From the NCBI RefSeq assembly GCF_000416985.1, contig NZ_ATDL01000015.1, positions 310,001 to 374,000 of the forward strand: 64,000 nt of DNA, read 5' to 3'. The notes below the pieces were generated by a model. The model made no database searches, was not told where the DNA came from, and saw nothing but the letters and a program-made list of their open reading frames with translations. Shown one piece after another: positions 1-9,573 of this stretch (positions are counted from its first letter, which is position 1; every line of letters starts with the position of its first letter). The DNA is from Sphingobacterium paucimobilis HER1398. Lineage in GTDB: Bacteria; Bacteroidota; Bacteroidia; Sphingobacteriales; Sphingobacteriaceae. The position numbers and the translations under genes are program-made.

Positions 1-176
1 GATGGGGGGATTTTCTCACCGTCATGAAAGACATGGAAGTAGAGTTATCCATCGGCGGGGCCCCTTCTTTTGCCGTCTGGGCATTTACAAATGTACAACC
101 CAAACATGTACTATTCCCCATACCCGTTCGAGAGATGGCATTGAATAAGCAACTGACCCAAAATCCGGGATGGTAA
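1..176 (+). CDS. SusD/RagB-family outer-membrane lipoprotein, C-terminal end only
   Basis: An open frame runs into the window from the left and stops at 174-176. The last residues (LFPIPVREMALNKQLTQNPGW) match the characteristic SusD C-terminus, in which a LFPIP motif is followed by an N-x-x-LTQNPG tail. SusD proteins sit on the outer face of the outer membrane and cap a SusC TonB-dependent transporter during glycan uptake. The matching susC gene should lie upstream, outside the window. The downstream genes follow closely on the same strand, so this is probably the start of the polysaccharide operon that continues to about 9.5 kb. Recognition rests on the tail motif alone. Confidence 0.85.
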   Translation, partial: WGDFLTVMKDMEVELSIGGAPSFAVWAFTNVQPKHVLFPIPVREMALNKQLTQNPGW

Positions 177-204
177 TCTCATTACATCATTAAAAAGACA
201 AGAC

Positions 205-1173
205 ATGAAAGCAATTCATATATACGCAGCTGTAGCCCTCTTCTCCTTGTTGGCCTGTACAAAAGAAAACGAGCAGATCTCACCTGGCAATTTTACGATT
301 GTACCATTTGCGGCCATGCCCAAAACGGCTACCGTCAAAGCCGGTGAATCCTTAAGTTTTCAGTTCGAAGGCAATGCCGACACCATCTATTTCTATTCGG
401 GAGAATTTGGGAAAGATTACAACTTCAGAAATGGAAGAGTCGTCAATATTGAACAGCCCTCTCTCTCCATCCGTACACGATCAAGCTATGGGGAGCAAAA
501 GTCCCTTTCCATCCTACTATCTCAGGATTTCAATGGTGATTACAGCTACAATGGAGTAACTGCTGCTACATGGAAGGATATGACCTCCAAATTCAATATC
601 CCTACTCCTACCGGTACAAATGCGCTGAGTTTTACATCGACACCTACCGATATTTCTGAATTTATTGACCTCGACAAACCCTACTATATAGCAGTCAGAA
701 ACGACCTCAAACCTACAACTTCAGGTAACAGACCTACACAATGGGATTTTTACGGCACCAATGGCTTTGCTTTTACAGGTATTGCCAATGGTACATCGAT
801 CGACATCTTACCCACATTTGGTGCAGCCAACTGGAAGGTGGTAGCTACAGGTTATGCTGGTGGTGAGCTAGACGGCACACGTGGTCCACGCATGTCGCCC
901 AACAACTCTGCGGCACCGACCAGTATATTTCTTGCGAGAAACACGGATTCCAACATTGCGATGGATGCATGGGCTGTCACCAAGGTGTTTTCACCCACAC
1001 AAAACATCAGCGGAGATAAAGGCACTCTCATTAAGCGGATTACGGACCTTCCGTTACAAGAGTACACGCACATCTACACCACTCCAGGCGAATACGAAGT
1101 TGTCTTCGACACCATCAACCAAGATCGGACATCCAAACTGATAAAGTTCAAAATAACAGTCACAAATGATTAA
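205..1173 (+). CDS. DUF5017-like surface lipoprotein (SusE-position)
   Basis: 322 residues. A short hydrophobic leader ends in a lipobox (LLAC, Cys18), so the mature protein should be an acylated lipoprotein. The stretch with phrases such as FEGNADTIYFYSGEFGKDYNFRNGR is the pattern I associate with DUF5017, a family found beside SusC/SusD in Bacteroidota loci. The C-terminal 60 residues (TPGEYEVVF) look like a PKD/Ig-type strand. It lies 28 bp after susD and overlaps the long frame of the next gene, consistent with one operon. By position it is a candidate glycan-binding surface protein, like SusE/F. The binding function is inferred and no catalytic motif is visible. Confidence 0.7.
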   Translation: MKAIHIYAAVALFSLLACTKENEQISPGNFTIVPFAAMPKTATVKAGESLSFQFEGNADTIYFYSGEFGKDYNFRNGRVVNIEQPSLSIRTRSSYGEQKSLSILLSQDFNGDYSYNGVTAATWKDMTSKFNIPTPTGTNALSFTSTPTDISEFIDLDKPYYIAVRNDLKPTTSGNRPTQWDFYGTNGFAFTGIANGTSIDILPTFGAANWKVVATGYAGGELDGTRGPRMSPNNSAAPTSIFLARNTDSNIAMDAWAVTKVFSPTQNISGDKGTLIKRITDLPLQEYTHIYTTPGEYEVVFDTINQDRTSKLIKFKITVTND

Positions 1174-1183
1174 ACGAATAGCT

Positions 1184-2104
1184 ATGAACAGGATTATATA
1201 TATTGGCATTTTGCTCTTGACACTTCATTCCTGCAGCAAGACCATGGAACTGGGTTCCTTGGATTTCGAAGCTTCTCTACATACCGAAAAGGTCAAAGCC
1301 GGACAAGAAATGATCTTCGATCTGACCGGACGAGCCAATATCATCACTTTTTATTCTGGTGAGCTGGGGCAAGACTATCAATATCGAGACGGCAGACCAT
1401 TGTCCCTTTCCAACCCTATGGTTTCTTTTTCGTCGGATGCTTGGTATGGAACACAACAAGGGCAGATATCCATATTAGTTTCCACCAAATTCAACGGAGA
1501 CTACACCGCAGAAAATGTCAGCACAAGCTTTGACGCTGGGGAATGGATAGATATCACCAATGAGTTTACCCTTCCCGAAAATACCGGTACACGACAGACA
1601 GTTTCCAATGGCCCTTTTAATCTATCCGATATCATGACCGAAGAGAAAAAGGGTATCTATTTTGCCTATCGCAATTTAACCAGTACGGTAGGCAACCCTA
1701 CCCAATGGACCTTCAGTCGCTTTTTGGTAACCGCCAATACCTTACTGGGCCAGCAAACCATTATGGATCAAAAAACTGCAGATTGGCAACTCGCTGTTTT
1801 AGCCACGCCAGGTCAGGCGAGCACCGGAACTACCCCAGGCACCAGCGTATGGTTTCCTCGAAATACAGACAGAAATGCCATTGTCCACAACTGGATCATT
1901 ACCAAGAAAATCGATTTTTCTGATAAGGACCTTGGTCCCGACATGGGGACGCCGATCAAGAGCTATGCGGATCCACAACTAACCGAATTCAAGCATACCT
2001 ATCATACACCAGGCACTTATATAGCCACGTTTTTAGCATCAAATGTCAATGCTAAAGACGAGATCAATGTGGTCAAACAAGTAAAAGTCATCGTTGAACC
2101 ATAA
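1184..2104 (+). CDS. Second DUF5017-like lipoprotein, paralogue of the preceding gene
   Basis: 306 residues from the ATG at 1184, preferred over 1166 because it places a compact leader MNRIIYIGILLLTLHSC ending in a lipobox at Cys17. The body repeats the motif order of the gene at 205: a FDLTGRANIITFYSGELG segment, a central NPTQWTF segment, a NTDRNAIVHNWIITKK segment, and a closing HTYHTPGTYIATF strand. The two genes are therefore tandem paralogues of the same family. Likely role: surface glycan recognition for the same SusCD transporter. Two adjacent paralogues may bind different parts of the substrate, but that is inference. Confidence 0.7.
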   Translation: MNRIIYIGILLLTLHSCSKTMELGSLDFEASLHTEKVKAGQEMIFDLTGRANIITFYSGELGQDYQYRDGRPLSLSNPMVSFSSDAWYGTQQGQISILVSTKFNGDYTAENVSTSFDAGEWIDITNEFTLPENTGTRQTVSNGPFNLSDIMTEEKKGIYFAYRNLTSTVGNPTQWTFSRFLVTANTLLGQQTIMDQKTADWQLAVLATPGQASTGTTPGTSVWFPRNTDRNAIVHNWIITKKIDFSDKDLGPDMGTPIKSYADPQLTEFKHTYHTPGTYIATFLASNVNAKDEINVVKQVKVIVEP

Positions 2105-2136
2105 CATTATCAACACCTAAAACAGAAGCAAAGCAC

Positions 2137-3372
2137 ATGAAAAAGAATCTATTATTATTCGCCATCTTATTTATCGTGTCCTGTGTAAAAAGCGCTGTCA
2201 AACCGCACGATACCCTTGTCGAATTAGGAACAGCCAATACATTGGCCGTGGTATATCACTATGTCTCCCCGACAAAACAGGGAGACGGCAGTGGCCGCAA
2301 CCCTCAAAATGCAGCCGACTTTCTAAGCACTACGATATGGAATACCATAAACCAACAGCTTGCTAACCAACCTGTATGCGTAAAATTTGCCGAAGGCTCT
2401 TATACCAGAGCATTTACCGAAAAGCCCCTGATATTAAATGGTATAGGTAATGTACAACATCAGTTGACATTAGAAGGCCTCCCTAATAAGACTGTTTTTG
2501 ATGCACCAGACAACCTCTCCCTCAAAAAAGGAGTATTGATCGATATCAAAAACTCACAGAACATACACATCAAGAACATCTCGTTTACGGGTAATGGCTC
2601 CTTAGGATACGCACTCCGTATCACTTCTGACAAAGACAAAAAAACCACCAATATTCGAGTTGAAAACTGCCAATGGCATGATATGCGGGGTATCATCTAC
2701 GGAGCAGCTGGGGCACATCAAAAAGGCACCAATCATGTTACCTTTTTGGATTGCATATTCAAGCGAGTAGGTGTAGATAGCCATTCTCACCATATCTACA
2801 ACGCCTATGGCCCCTCCCACATTTTTGTGATCAATTCTCATTTTGAAGACTGCACAGGTGACTACGTCCGTTTTAGAGACAGTATGGATTATTGCTTGGT
2901 CAAGGGGTCTACATTTATTCGTAATGAAGGATTCGATGGAAAAGTGTTCATATCCATGCCCATATTCAACAGTAGACCTCCTGTAGGAGATGAGTACTTT
3001 TGCTCCAACTATGCCTTTGTAAACAACAGTTTTGTCAACAACTCCTCCGCCAAGACAGCCAATGCCATTACATTCTACCATAGTGGCTTTACCCCTCCAT
3101 CTTGGAATTACCTGCTGACGCCCGAAGAGGGCGCAACCTTACAAGGTGGATCGTTGTCAGAAAAAAAGGAACTTTTACGCGCTAATTTTGGGATTGACAC
3201 TGATAAAGTTCGTATCAGCAACAATACGTACTCGAACAAAATAGTCACTCAAGTAGCTTTGGGTACCTATCCTAATTACGGTGCCGTCACGCGCGGCTTT
3301 AAGGGCTGGGCATCCCTTACAGAGGTGATAAATTCCAGCAATACGCCCTTTATCTGGGAAAGTTCAGAATAA
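2137..3372 (+). CDS. Right-handed beta-helix lipoprotein, possible polysaccharide lyase
   Basis: 411 residues with a lipobox at Cys16 (FIVSC). The middle of the protein is a run of short strands with regularly spaced N/H/I residues (NIHIKNISFTGNG, NIRVENCQWHDM, HVTFLDCIFKRVG, HIFVINSHFEDC), typical of pectin-lyase-like beta-helices. The family that comes closest is the lyase/PbH1-repeat class, but I do not recognise a defined PL family or a clear catalytic Lys/Arg pair. Its position between surface lipoproteins and other degradative enzymes suggests a surface-exposed depolymerase or epimerase acting on the same polymer as the PL6 enzyme at 6840. The exact activity is unknown. Confidence 0.6.
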   Translation: MKKNLLLFAILFIVSCVKSAVKPHDTLVELGTANTLAVVYHYVSPTKQGDGSGRNPQNAADFLSTTIWNTINQQLANQPVCVKFAEGSYTRAFTEKPLILNGIGNVQHQLTLEGLPNKTVFDAPDNLSLKKGVLIDIKNSQNIHIKNISFTGNGSLGYALRITSDKDKKTTNIRVENCQWHDMRGIIYGAAGAHQKGTNHVTFLDCIFKRVGVDSHSHHIYNAYGPSHIFVINSHFEDCTGDYVRFRDSMDYCLVKGSTFIRNEGFDGKVFISMPIFNSRPPVGDEYFCSNYAFVNNSFVNNSSAKTANAITFYHSGFTPPSWNYLLTPEEGATLQGGSLSEKKELLRANFGIDTDKVRISNNTYSNKIVTQVALGTYPNYGAVTRGFKGWASLTEVINSSNTPFIWESSE

Positions 3373-3399
3373 CGTCATTAACCATTGTACACAACAGCC

Positions 3400-5280
3400 A
3401 TGATTAAAACAAAAGCCCTACTATTCTTTCTCTTGATTCATACTATGATCAGTATTGCTACGGCTCAGAAGGAGAGAAAATTCACTTTTGAAGAGCTCGG
3501 CAAACCCATCCGTATGAACCTCCCCATCGAATTGGTTACGAAAGCTACAGAGACTGGTCCCATTGCATGGGCCGGATTGACAGATGCGGAGCGAAGTGCA
3601 CTCATCGGCGTTCATATGGAGAGCGGACAGTTGACACAAGTCGATCTTACCCCTTATGGTAAGGCGAACAGTGTTCTGATCTTCAAACACAATGAACAGA
3701 CTTTGTATCTTTTTGCCGGAAATAAGGGGCGTTTTCTAAAGTACGATATTCCGAGCGGCACGCTCTCTACCGTAGGCCCTCCCAGTGCAGCGACCTATTG
3801 GGTCAGCGGCAGTTACACCGTTGCTCCCGATGGAAAAATATATGTAGGGACTTTCCCACAGGGCGGTTTATCAATTCTAGACCCTGATACAGAGCAGGTT
3901 GAGCACAAAACCCATATATCGACCAACGCTGGTATGGAGTACATCATCAAACCAGTCAGCGATGCCGACGGCATAATATACCTGCCACACGGTATGCATC
4001 ATGGCGAGCTATGGTCCTTTAATCCGACTACCAAAGAACAACAACAACTATTGCCTGAAGACCTACAAACTTATGGAGCACCGGTTCTTTGGAAAGCATC
4101 CGATGGAAAAGTATATGGCAAGAAAGGGAATACTACTTTTTCATGTATGGCAACGGGAATTACACCAGGACCAACCCAACCTGCGCAGATCGAAACAGAT
4201 TGCCTATGGAATGGCAAAACAGCTGTATTGATCAATGAGAATGGACACTTAGAAGTCAAAGACAACAACAGCAAGCAAACCTCAATTATCAAAAGCACAT
4301 TTGTACCTTCTGCCAAACTGGTGTTCAGCATTAGTGATGTTCACAACGGAAAGCTCTATGGGAGCAGTATGAAGCCAGGTCATATGTTTTCATACGATAT
4401 GCAAACTGGAGAACTCCGCAATATGGGACGCATCACAAGAGGGTCTACACAGATATACGATTTGCTGTCCTATGGAAAGGGACTTTTTACAAGCAGCTAC
4501 ACAGGTGGTTATATCGAATATTTCGATCCCAGCCTGCCTAAATCTACGGACAATCCTCGTTTATTAGCCTATCTGCACAAAAGCGACAAACAAGAGCGCC
4601 CTGTCCAGTTGACACTGGCATCCTATGGTAACATATACAGTCCTACAGCACCTATCAAAGGACACCTTGGAGGTACACTGGTACAAATAGATCCTAAGAA
4701 CATGAAAACAAAAACGTTTAAAGATCTTATTCCCAATCAGAGCTACACCTCAGTAACCGATATCCCAGAGACCGACGAAATATTTGTCACCTCCTCTATC
4801 GGTGGGGGCAGCAGTGCCAAACCAACGGAAAAAGAAGCTTGGGTATTCTTATGGAATACCAAGACCAATAGCATTTCTTATAAAACGCAGCCAATTACTG
4901 CAGCTACAAGTTATACCAAAGCTGTACGGGCTACGAACGGAAATATCTACGGATTTACTTCCGATCAATTTTACGTTTTCGATCCGATCAAGAGAGAGAT
5001 TCAGCATCGAGGCGAGATCAAGGTCAGTAATTCCAAGACCAAGGCAAGAATAGTTCCCAGTGAAAAAACAGGGACAGATGGGCTGCTATACCTGATCGAC
5101 AGCCAAGGGGGGCACCTCCTATCCATCGACCCGAGCACCAACAGCGTACAGGTGTTAGCTAGCCATCCCTCCCTCCAGGGAGCCCGTTTTGCGAAAATAC
5201 AAGAGGATGGTTACCTCTATTACCCATCAGGATCATCCCTGATGCGGGTACGTATTACCAATAATCAAAAATCAATTTAA
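3400..5280 (+). CDS. Secreted beta-propeller-like protein, possible polysaccharide lyase
   Basis: 626 residues from the ATG at 3400; an upstream TTG at 3385 would only lengthen the leader. A signal peptide ends around SIATAQ. The body is built of repeating blades with phrases such as APDGKIYVGTFPQGGLSILDPDT, HHGELWSFNPTT, NGKLYGSSMKPGHMFSYDMQTGEL and KGLFTSSYTGGYIEYFDP, the signature of a six- to eight-bladed propeller. Several uronate-polymer lyase families (for example PL22, PL24, PL25, PL27 and PL42) are propellers, and this operon also encodes a PL6 lyase, so an exo-lyase is plausible. I see no motif that proves it. No lipobox is present, so it should be periplasmic or released. Confidence 0.55.
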   Translation: MIKTKALLFFLLIHTMISIATAQKERKFTFEELGKPIRMNLPIELVTKATETGPIAWAGLTDAERSALIGVHMESGQLTQVDLTPYGKANSVLIFKHNEQTLYLFAGNKGRFLKYDIPSGTLSTVGPPSAATYWVSGSYTVAPDGKIYVGTFPQGGLSILDPDTEQVEHKTHISTNAGMEYIIKPVSDADGIIYLPHGMHHGELWSFNPTTKEQQQLLPEDLQTYGAPVLWKASDGKVYGKKGNTTFSCMATGITPGPTQPAQIETDCLWNGKTAVLINENGHLEVKDNNSKQTSIIKSTFVPSAKLVFSISDVHNGKLYGSSMKPGHMFSYDMQTGELRNMGRITRGSTQIYDLLSYGKGLFTSSYTGGYIEYFDPSLPKSTDNPRLLAYLHKSDKQERPVQLTLASYGNIYSPTAPIKGHLGGTLVQIDPKNMKTKTFKDLIPNQSYTSVTDIPETDEIFVTSSIGGGSSAKPTEKEAWVFLWNTKTNSISYKTQPITAATSYTKAVRATNGNIYGFTSDQFYVFDPIKREIQHRGEIKVSNSKTKARIVPSEKTGTDGLLYLIDSQGGHLLSIDPSTNSVQVLASHPSLQGARFAKIQEDGYLYYPSGSSLMRVRITNNQKSI

Positions 5281-5291
5281 AAAATAAAGAT

Positions 5292-6407
5292 ATGCTTTGT
5301 CACAAAACACACCGTCTCTTGTTCCTTCTTTTGGTGTTCGCATTTGGCCAACATGTCCAGGCAATGATACCACAACTACAGGACACTATCCCACAGGTCG
5401 GAAGAGACGAACTCAAGTCGACTATAGAAAGGATATACATGCAGAAGGGGCCGAAAAAAAACATAACCTCCAGACCAGAGTTACAAATCATCAGCAAGAC
5501 AAAAGAAGCCGACCACGAACGATGGCATGTCAAATACCTTGTAGACACCGAAGATTATGCTTTTGCCTATCTCCTGGTTCCAAATACGTTAAAAAAAGGA
5601 CATAAACTACCTTTAATCTTATGTCCACATCCGACAGCAGAGACCGGAAAAGATCGAGTGGTGGGCATATATTCCGCACCGGCAAAAGACGAACAGGAGC
5701 AGATTGGTCGAGACAACAGGCAGTATGCCTTGGACTTGGTAAAAAGAGGATTTATTGCATTTGCCCCCGATCGAGCAGCTTATGGACAGCGTAGACGTCC
5801 CAATGGTACAGCCAACAACAAAGCTGAAATGGTACTGGAGGAGCAAAAACTTCAATTGAAATATCCAGGCTGGGGGCTTACCGGAAAAAGTATCTATGAC
5901 CTTCAAAAGGCCTTAGACATGCTCACTGCACTCGACTTTGTGGACAGTACCCAGATCGGGATTGTAGGGCATTCACTCGGTGCTTGGGACGCCATCCTTT
6001 TGGCCGCACTCGATGAGCGCATAAAAGCGACCGTAGTCAATGCTGGCGGCATGGTAAATTATCGCCCAGATCTCTGGAAAAACCCGACAGCATTGCGCCG
6101 GTACTTAGCGGATACCACGCGTGTAAACAGTCTTAACACCAATGCCAACATCTTCTTAATGCTCGCTGCACCACGGGCCGTCCTCTATCAATACTCACTC
6201 TTTGATTCACGGAATAGAGGCAACAGCCAACTATTGGAATGCTTTCGGGATGTAACCAATTATTACACCATACTCAACCAGTCCAAGTCTGCAGACTTCA
6301 ATTATTTCCTGCATGGATACGGTCATGATTTCCCTTTAGAATCGCGCCAGCTGGCATACGCCTGGTTCGAGAAAAGACTGTTTCAAAACAATAAACAGAA
6401 ACAGTAG
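5292..6407 (+). CDS. Secreted alpha/beta hydrolase, dienelactone-hydrolase/esterase type
   Basis: 371 residues with an N-terminal export signal (FLLLVFAFGQHVQA). The nucleophile elbow is GHSLGAWDA with Ser228, and the C-terminal HGYGHDFP supplies the likely catalytic His. The segment LPLILCPHPTAETG is the oxyanion-hole strand. The arrangement matches exported dienelactone-hydrolase or acetyl-xylan-esterase-like enzymes of polysaccharide loci, which remove acyl or methyl decorations. It starts 11 bp after the propeller gene, so it is co-transcribed. The leaving group cannot be inferred from sequence. Confidence 0.7.
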   Translation: MLCHKTHRLLFLLLVFAFGQHVQAMIPQLQDTIPQVGRDELKSTIERIYMQKGPKKNITSRPELQIISKTKEADHERWHVKYLVDTEDYAFAYLLVPNTLKKGHKLPLILCPHPTAETGKDRVVGIYSAPAKDEQEQIGRDNRQYALDLVKRGFIAFAPDRAAYGQRRRPNGTANNKAEMVLEEQKLQLKYPGWGLTGKSIYDLQKALDMLTALDFVDSTQIGIVGHSLGAWDAILLAALDERIKATVVNAGGMVNYRPDLWKNPTALRRYLADTTRVNSLNTNANIFLMLAAPRAVLYQYSLFDSRNRGNSQLLECFRDVTNYYTILNQSKSADFNYFLHGYGHDFPLESRQLAYAWFEKRLFQNNKQKQ

Positions 6408-6461
6408 GTACACGAAGATTCACAACAAAAAACAGATTTATAAACCCTTAAATAATTAAAA

Positions 6462-6791
6462 ATGAAAAAAGCACTTATTACAACAGCATTTACATTACTC
6501 TTGTCCCTTTCCCTATTTGCACAGACCAAGCCAAAAGGGATTTTTCTTCACCATACCAAAGTCATGGACGCATTGAACATGACCCCAGAACAACGGACCA
6601 AGATCATAGAAATCAGAAAAGCAACCGATGTCAAAGTGATCACTGAAGATGCTTCTCTTTCCGAAGCCGAAAAGAAAAAAGCGATGACCGCTATGTACCG
6701 TAAGCGCACCAAAGAACAGCATGAAGTACTTACCGAAGAACAGCTGAAAAAACTAAAGCAGATGCAGGCTGATGCCAAGAAAGAGAACTAG
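6462..6791 (+). CDS. Small periplasmic LTXXQ/Spy-like protein
   Basis: 109 residues: a signal peptide ending in LFAQ, then a strongly charged helical protein. It contains two LTxxQ-like motifs (MTPEQRTKI and LTEEQLKKL), the hallmark of the Spy/CpxP family of periplasmic chaperone-like proteins. A second copy with the same layout lies at 9179, and both sit directly upstream of or beside secreted enzymes. Function in this operon is unknown; a chaperone or adaptor for the exported enzymes is a reasonable guess. It begins 54 bp after the hydrolase gene. Confidence 0.65.
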   Translation: MKKALITTAFTLLLSLSLFAQTKPKGIFLHHTKVMDALNMTPEQRTKIIEIRKATDVKVITEDASLSEAEKKKAMTAMYRKRTKEQHEVLTEEQLKKLKQMQADAKKEN

Positions 6792-6839
6792 TTCCTTGCT
6801 TATTGTCACATGCTATTATAACCATAATCCAGACACAAG

Positions 6840-8213
6840 ATGAAATACCTTTTAACCAGCCTATTGATATCCTTCTTTACCTGCAGTATACTTGCCAAGG
6901 AATACCACATCCACTCTGCCGAAGAGTTAACGGCCCTTTCCTTGCACGCAGGCGATCGCGTTGTAATGATCGGAAAAAAATGGACTGATCAAAAGATCAT
7001 ATTTAAGGGAGAGGGCACTGAGTCCTCTCCTATTCTACTGACTGCAGCACATCCGGGGCAGTTATCACTTGGCGGCAGCTCCAACTTGATTATTGATGGT
7101 AAATGGCTAATTGTCGATGGCCTTTCTTTCCATGGTGGCTATACCTTAAAGGAACATGTCATATCATTTACCGAAAGATCTGAAAACTGCCGTTTGACCA
7201 ACACTGCTATTGTCGACTACGATAATCCCGACAAGTCCATGCGCAACAGCTGGATTGTACTCTATGGTTTTCAAAACCGAGTAGACCATTGCTTTATAGC
7301 TGGAAAAACCCATCTGGGGACCACCATCGGAATCTATGTTTCAGATAAACCAAACTATCACCGGATTGACCACAACTATTTTGCAGGCAGGCCACCCCTC
7401 GGCAGAAATGGAGGCGAAATAATCCGGATGGGTACAGACCAATGGTCCATGCACGACTCTTTTACCACTGTAGAAGACAATGTTTTTGTCCACTGTGACG
7501 GTGAGATCGAAATTATTTCGAACAAATCCACCAATAATACCATCCGCAACAATCTGTTTTATGAAAGCAAGGGTATGCTCACTCTTCGCCACGGCAACAA
7601 AGCAAATGTATATGGCAACTACTTTATCGGAAACCAAAAACCAGGCACTGGTGGCATCCGTATTATAGGCGAAGAGCACAGAATACACAACAATTACTTC
7701 CAAGGCCTGACCGGTACCGGGCTCAATGCAACGATTACCTTTATGAATGCTTGGGAAAATCCTCCGCTTCATGGATACTGGCAAGTCAAGAACACCGAAG
7801 TCAGACACAATACTATCATAGACTGTACCGAACCCATCGTTGTCGGGTCCGGTAAAAATGAACAGACATTTTTACCCCCTATACACAATATCATAGCAAA
7901 TAACATGATCATTGCCAAGACTGCTCAAGTGATTACTTGGCTAGAAACCAGAGCAAAAAATCCGGATAATATCAGATTCGAGAAGAATATAGTCTCCCTT
8001 CCACCTCACATTGCCGCCGACTCTTATCCTCCTGGTGTCCATGTACAGGATCCTTTATTACGACTCAATAACTGGGGGCTATTACAGCATAGCAAAAAAA
8101 CACCCAAGGATATTGGAAACACGCCACTGAGCAGTACACAAGAAGCCTTATTCAAGACAGATGGTATCGGCCCTTCTTGGAAGCGCCCTGGTATTAAACT
8201 GACTGTTCAATAA
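6840..8213 (+). CDS. Polysaccharide lyase family 6 (alginate lyase/chondroitinase-B type)
   Basis: 457 residues with a signal peptide (SFFTCSILA). It is a right-handed beta-helix with the two PL6 signature blocks: EIEIISNKS (residues 222-230, Lys229) and LTLRHGNK (residues 247-254, Arg250). In chondroitinase B the Brønsted base Lys250 and acid Arg271 are 21 residues apart, and two Glu that bind calcium lie 7 and 5 residues before the Lys. Here Lys229/Arg250 and Glu222/Glu224 have exactly those spacings. The enzyme should therefore cleave a 1,4-linked uronate polymer by beta-elimination. PL6 members act on alginate or dermatan-type substrates and the choice is not clear from sequence. This gene is the best clue to the substrate of the operon. 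Confidence 0.88.
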   Translation: MKYLLTSLLISFFTCSILAKEYHIHSAEELTALSLHAGDRVVMIGKKWTDQKIIFKGEGTESSPILLTAAHPGQLSLGGSSNLIIDGKWLIVDGLSFHGGYTLKEHVISFTERSENCRLTNTAIVDYDNPDKSMRNSWIVLYGFQNRVDHCFIAGKTHLGTTIGIYVSDKPNYHRIDHNYFAGRPPLGRNGGEIIRMGTDQWSMHDSFTTVEDNVFVHCDGEIEIISNKSTNNTIRNNLFYESKGMLTLRHGNKANVYGNYFIGNQKPGTGGIRIIGEEHRIHNNYFQGLTGTGLNATITFMNAWENPPLHGYWQVKNTEVRHNTIIDCTEPIVVGSGKNEQTFLPPIHNIIANNMIIAKTAQVITWLETRAKNPDNIRFEKNIVSLPPHIAADSYPPGVHVQDPLLRLNNWGLLQHSKKTPKDIGNTPLSSTQEALFKTDGIGPSWKRPGIKLTVQ

Positions 8214-8258
8214 GAGTTTTTGACAACACCTTAATTCACCGAGTATAAAAATATAGAA

Positions 8259-9143
8259 ATGAAGACAAACAGCATCATATTTGCCCTATTCTTGATCTGT
8301 GCTAACCATACACTTTCTGCAGGTTTTCCTCCTCAAGGGACAACCACAGGTATAGATGAGGTAATCAAGGACAGTGTACAGCACAAAAACAGTCTAAACA
8401 TACGCTACGGAGACAAACCCGAGGCCCCCTATACATCAGATACCTCAAGCGATCGACTGTTAGATCTCTATCTCCCCACACAGCGCGTCCATAAAAAAAA
8501 TCCCGTTTTCTTATTTGTCCATGGCGGAGGCTTTTCAGGAGGTGATAAATCGGCCACCACAGGGCTGTTTCAAACATTAGCCCGTAAAGGTTATGCGGTA
8601 TTGTCTATCAACTATAGGCTTTATCTTAAGCACCACAAAATACCGGGTGCAAGCGCACGTGCCAACATGAGCAAAGGCTTACGTCCCGACGGACAATTTC
8701 ACCCTGCCATGCAGCAAGCCATCCAAATTGCCACAGAAGATCTGAACCTGGCATTCACTTGGGTCAAACAGCAGCATGCCACCTACAACTTTGATCTCGA
8801 CAGGGTGTTTGTCGCCGGTGGCTCAGCAGGGGCCATGGCCATTCTAAATCTGGCCTATGCCTCAGGACAGCAAATACTTCCCATCCGGGCTACCGTCAAT
8901 CTATGGGGAGGCTTACAGGACGCATCCGTTATCCAAAAAAACGCACCTCCCATGCTCACTTTCCATGGAGACAAAGACGACCTCATTCATGTCGATTATG
9001 CTTATGCGCTGGATCGTCGAATGAAAGACCTCGGTTTGGTTTCAGAAACACATATTCTAAAAGACCAAGGACATGCGCTTTACAACCTTATCCATAAGGA
9101 ATACACCGATACCATTGTTCATTTTTTAGAAGCTCAAAAGTAA
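8259..9143 (+). CDS. Secreted esterase/lipase-like alpha/beta hydrolase (BD-FAE/HSL type)
   Basis: 294 residues with a signal peptide (ALFLICANHTLSAG). The oxyanion-hole motif HGGGFSGGDKS is at residues 88-98 and the nucleophile elbow GGSAGA gives Ser189. HGDKDDLIHVDYA supplies the acid and QGHALYN the His. This is the HGGG-type exported carboxylesterase seen in many glycan loci, usually removing acetyl or feruloyl groups. It is 45 bp downstream of the PL6 gene on the same strand. With the hydrolase at 5292 it makes two esterases in one operon, suggesting an esterified polysaccharide. Confidence 0.75.
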   Translation: MKTNSIIFALFLICANHTLSAGFPPQGTTTGIDEVIKDSVQHKNSLNIRYGDKPEAPYTSDTSSDRLLDLYLPTQRVHKKNPVFLFVHGGGFSGGDKSATTGLFQTLARKGYAVLSINYRLYLKHHKIPGASARANMSKGLRPDGQFHPAMQQAIQIATEDLNLAFTWVKQQHATYNFDLDRVFVAGGSAGAMAILNLAYASGQQILPIRATVNLWGGLQDASVIQKNAPPMLTFHGDKDDLIHVDYAYALDRRMKDLGLVSETHILKDQGHALYNLIHKEYTDTIVHFLEAQK

Positions 9144-9178
9144 CATCTATTATTTAACATTTATAAATTCAAATCATC

Positions 9179-9514
9179 ATGAAAAGAACGATCATCCTGA
9201 CAGTACTACTGTTTACCCTAAGCCTAGTAGGCTATGCCCAAGAGAAAAAAAACGTTGTCTTCTTGCACAAAACAGAAACCATGAACGAGCTGGGGCTTGA
9301 TACCGAGCAGCAAACTAAGATTACAGCGCTGACCAAAGCGTCTTTTGCCGAGATAACAAAAATCAAAAAAAACACGGAATTGACCGAATCCCAAAGAAAA
9401 ACCCAGATATCATCCGTGTACAGACAAAGGCAAAAAGACTACGAAGCAGCATTGACGCCACAACAGTTAAAAAAATACAATGAGATGAAAGAAGCTGCAA
9501 AAAACAATAAATAA
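9179..9514 (+). CDS. Second small LTXXQ/Spy-like periplasmic protein
   Basis: 111 residues: a signal peptide ending around VGYAQ, then a charged helical domain with LDTEQQTKI and LTPQQLKKY, the LTxxQ-like repeats of the Spy/CpxP class. It parallels the gene at 6462 in length, layout and the near-identical phrase VFLHKTETMNELGL / IFLHHTKVMDALNM. It is the last gene before the terminator at 9574. The two copies follow separate enzyme genes, so each may serve a different exported enzyme; that is speculation. Confidence 0.62.
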   Translation: MKRTIILTVLLFTLSLVGYAQEKKNVVFLHKTETMNELGLDTEQQTKITALTKASFAEITKIKKNTELTESQRKTQISSVYRQRQKDYEAALTPQQLKKYNEMKEAAKNNK

Positions 9515-9573
9515 TTAGAAGTTAAGACATTAAAATATTAATTTCGTTAAGAGCATCAACAACACGTTGCTCT

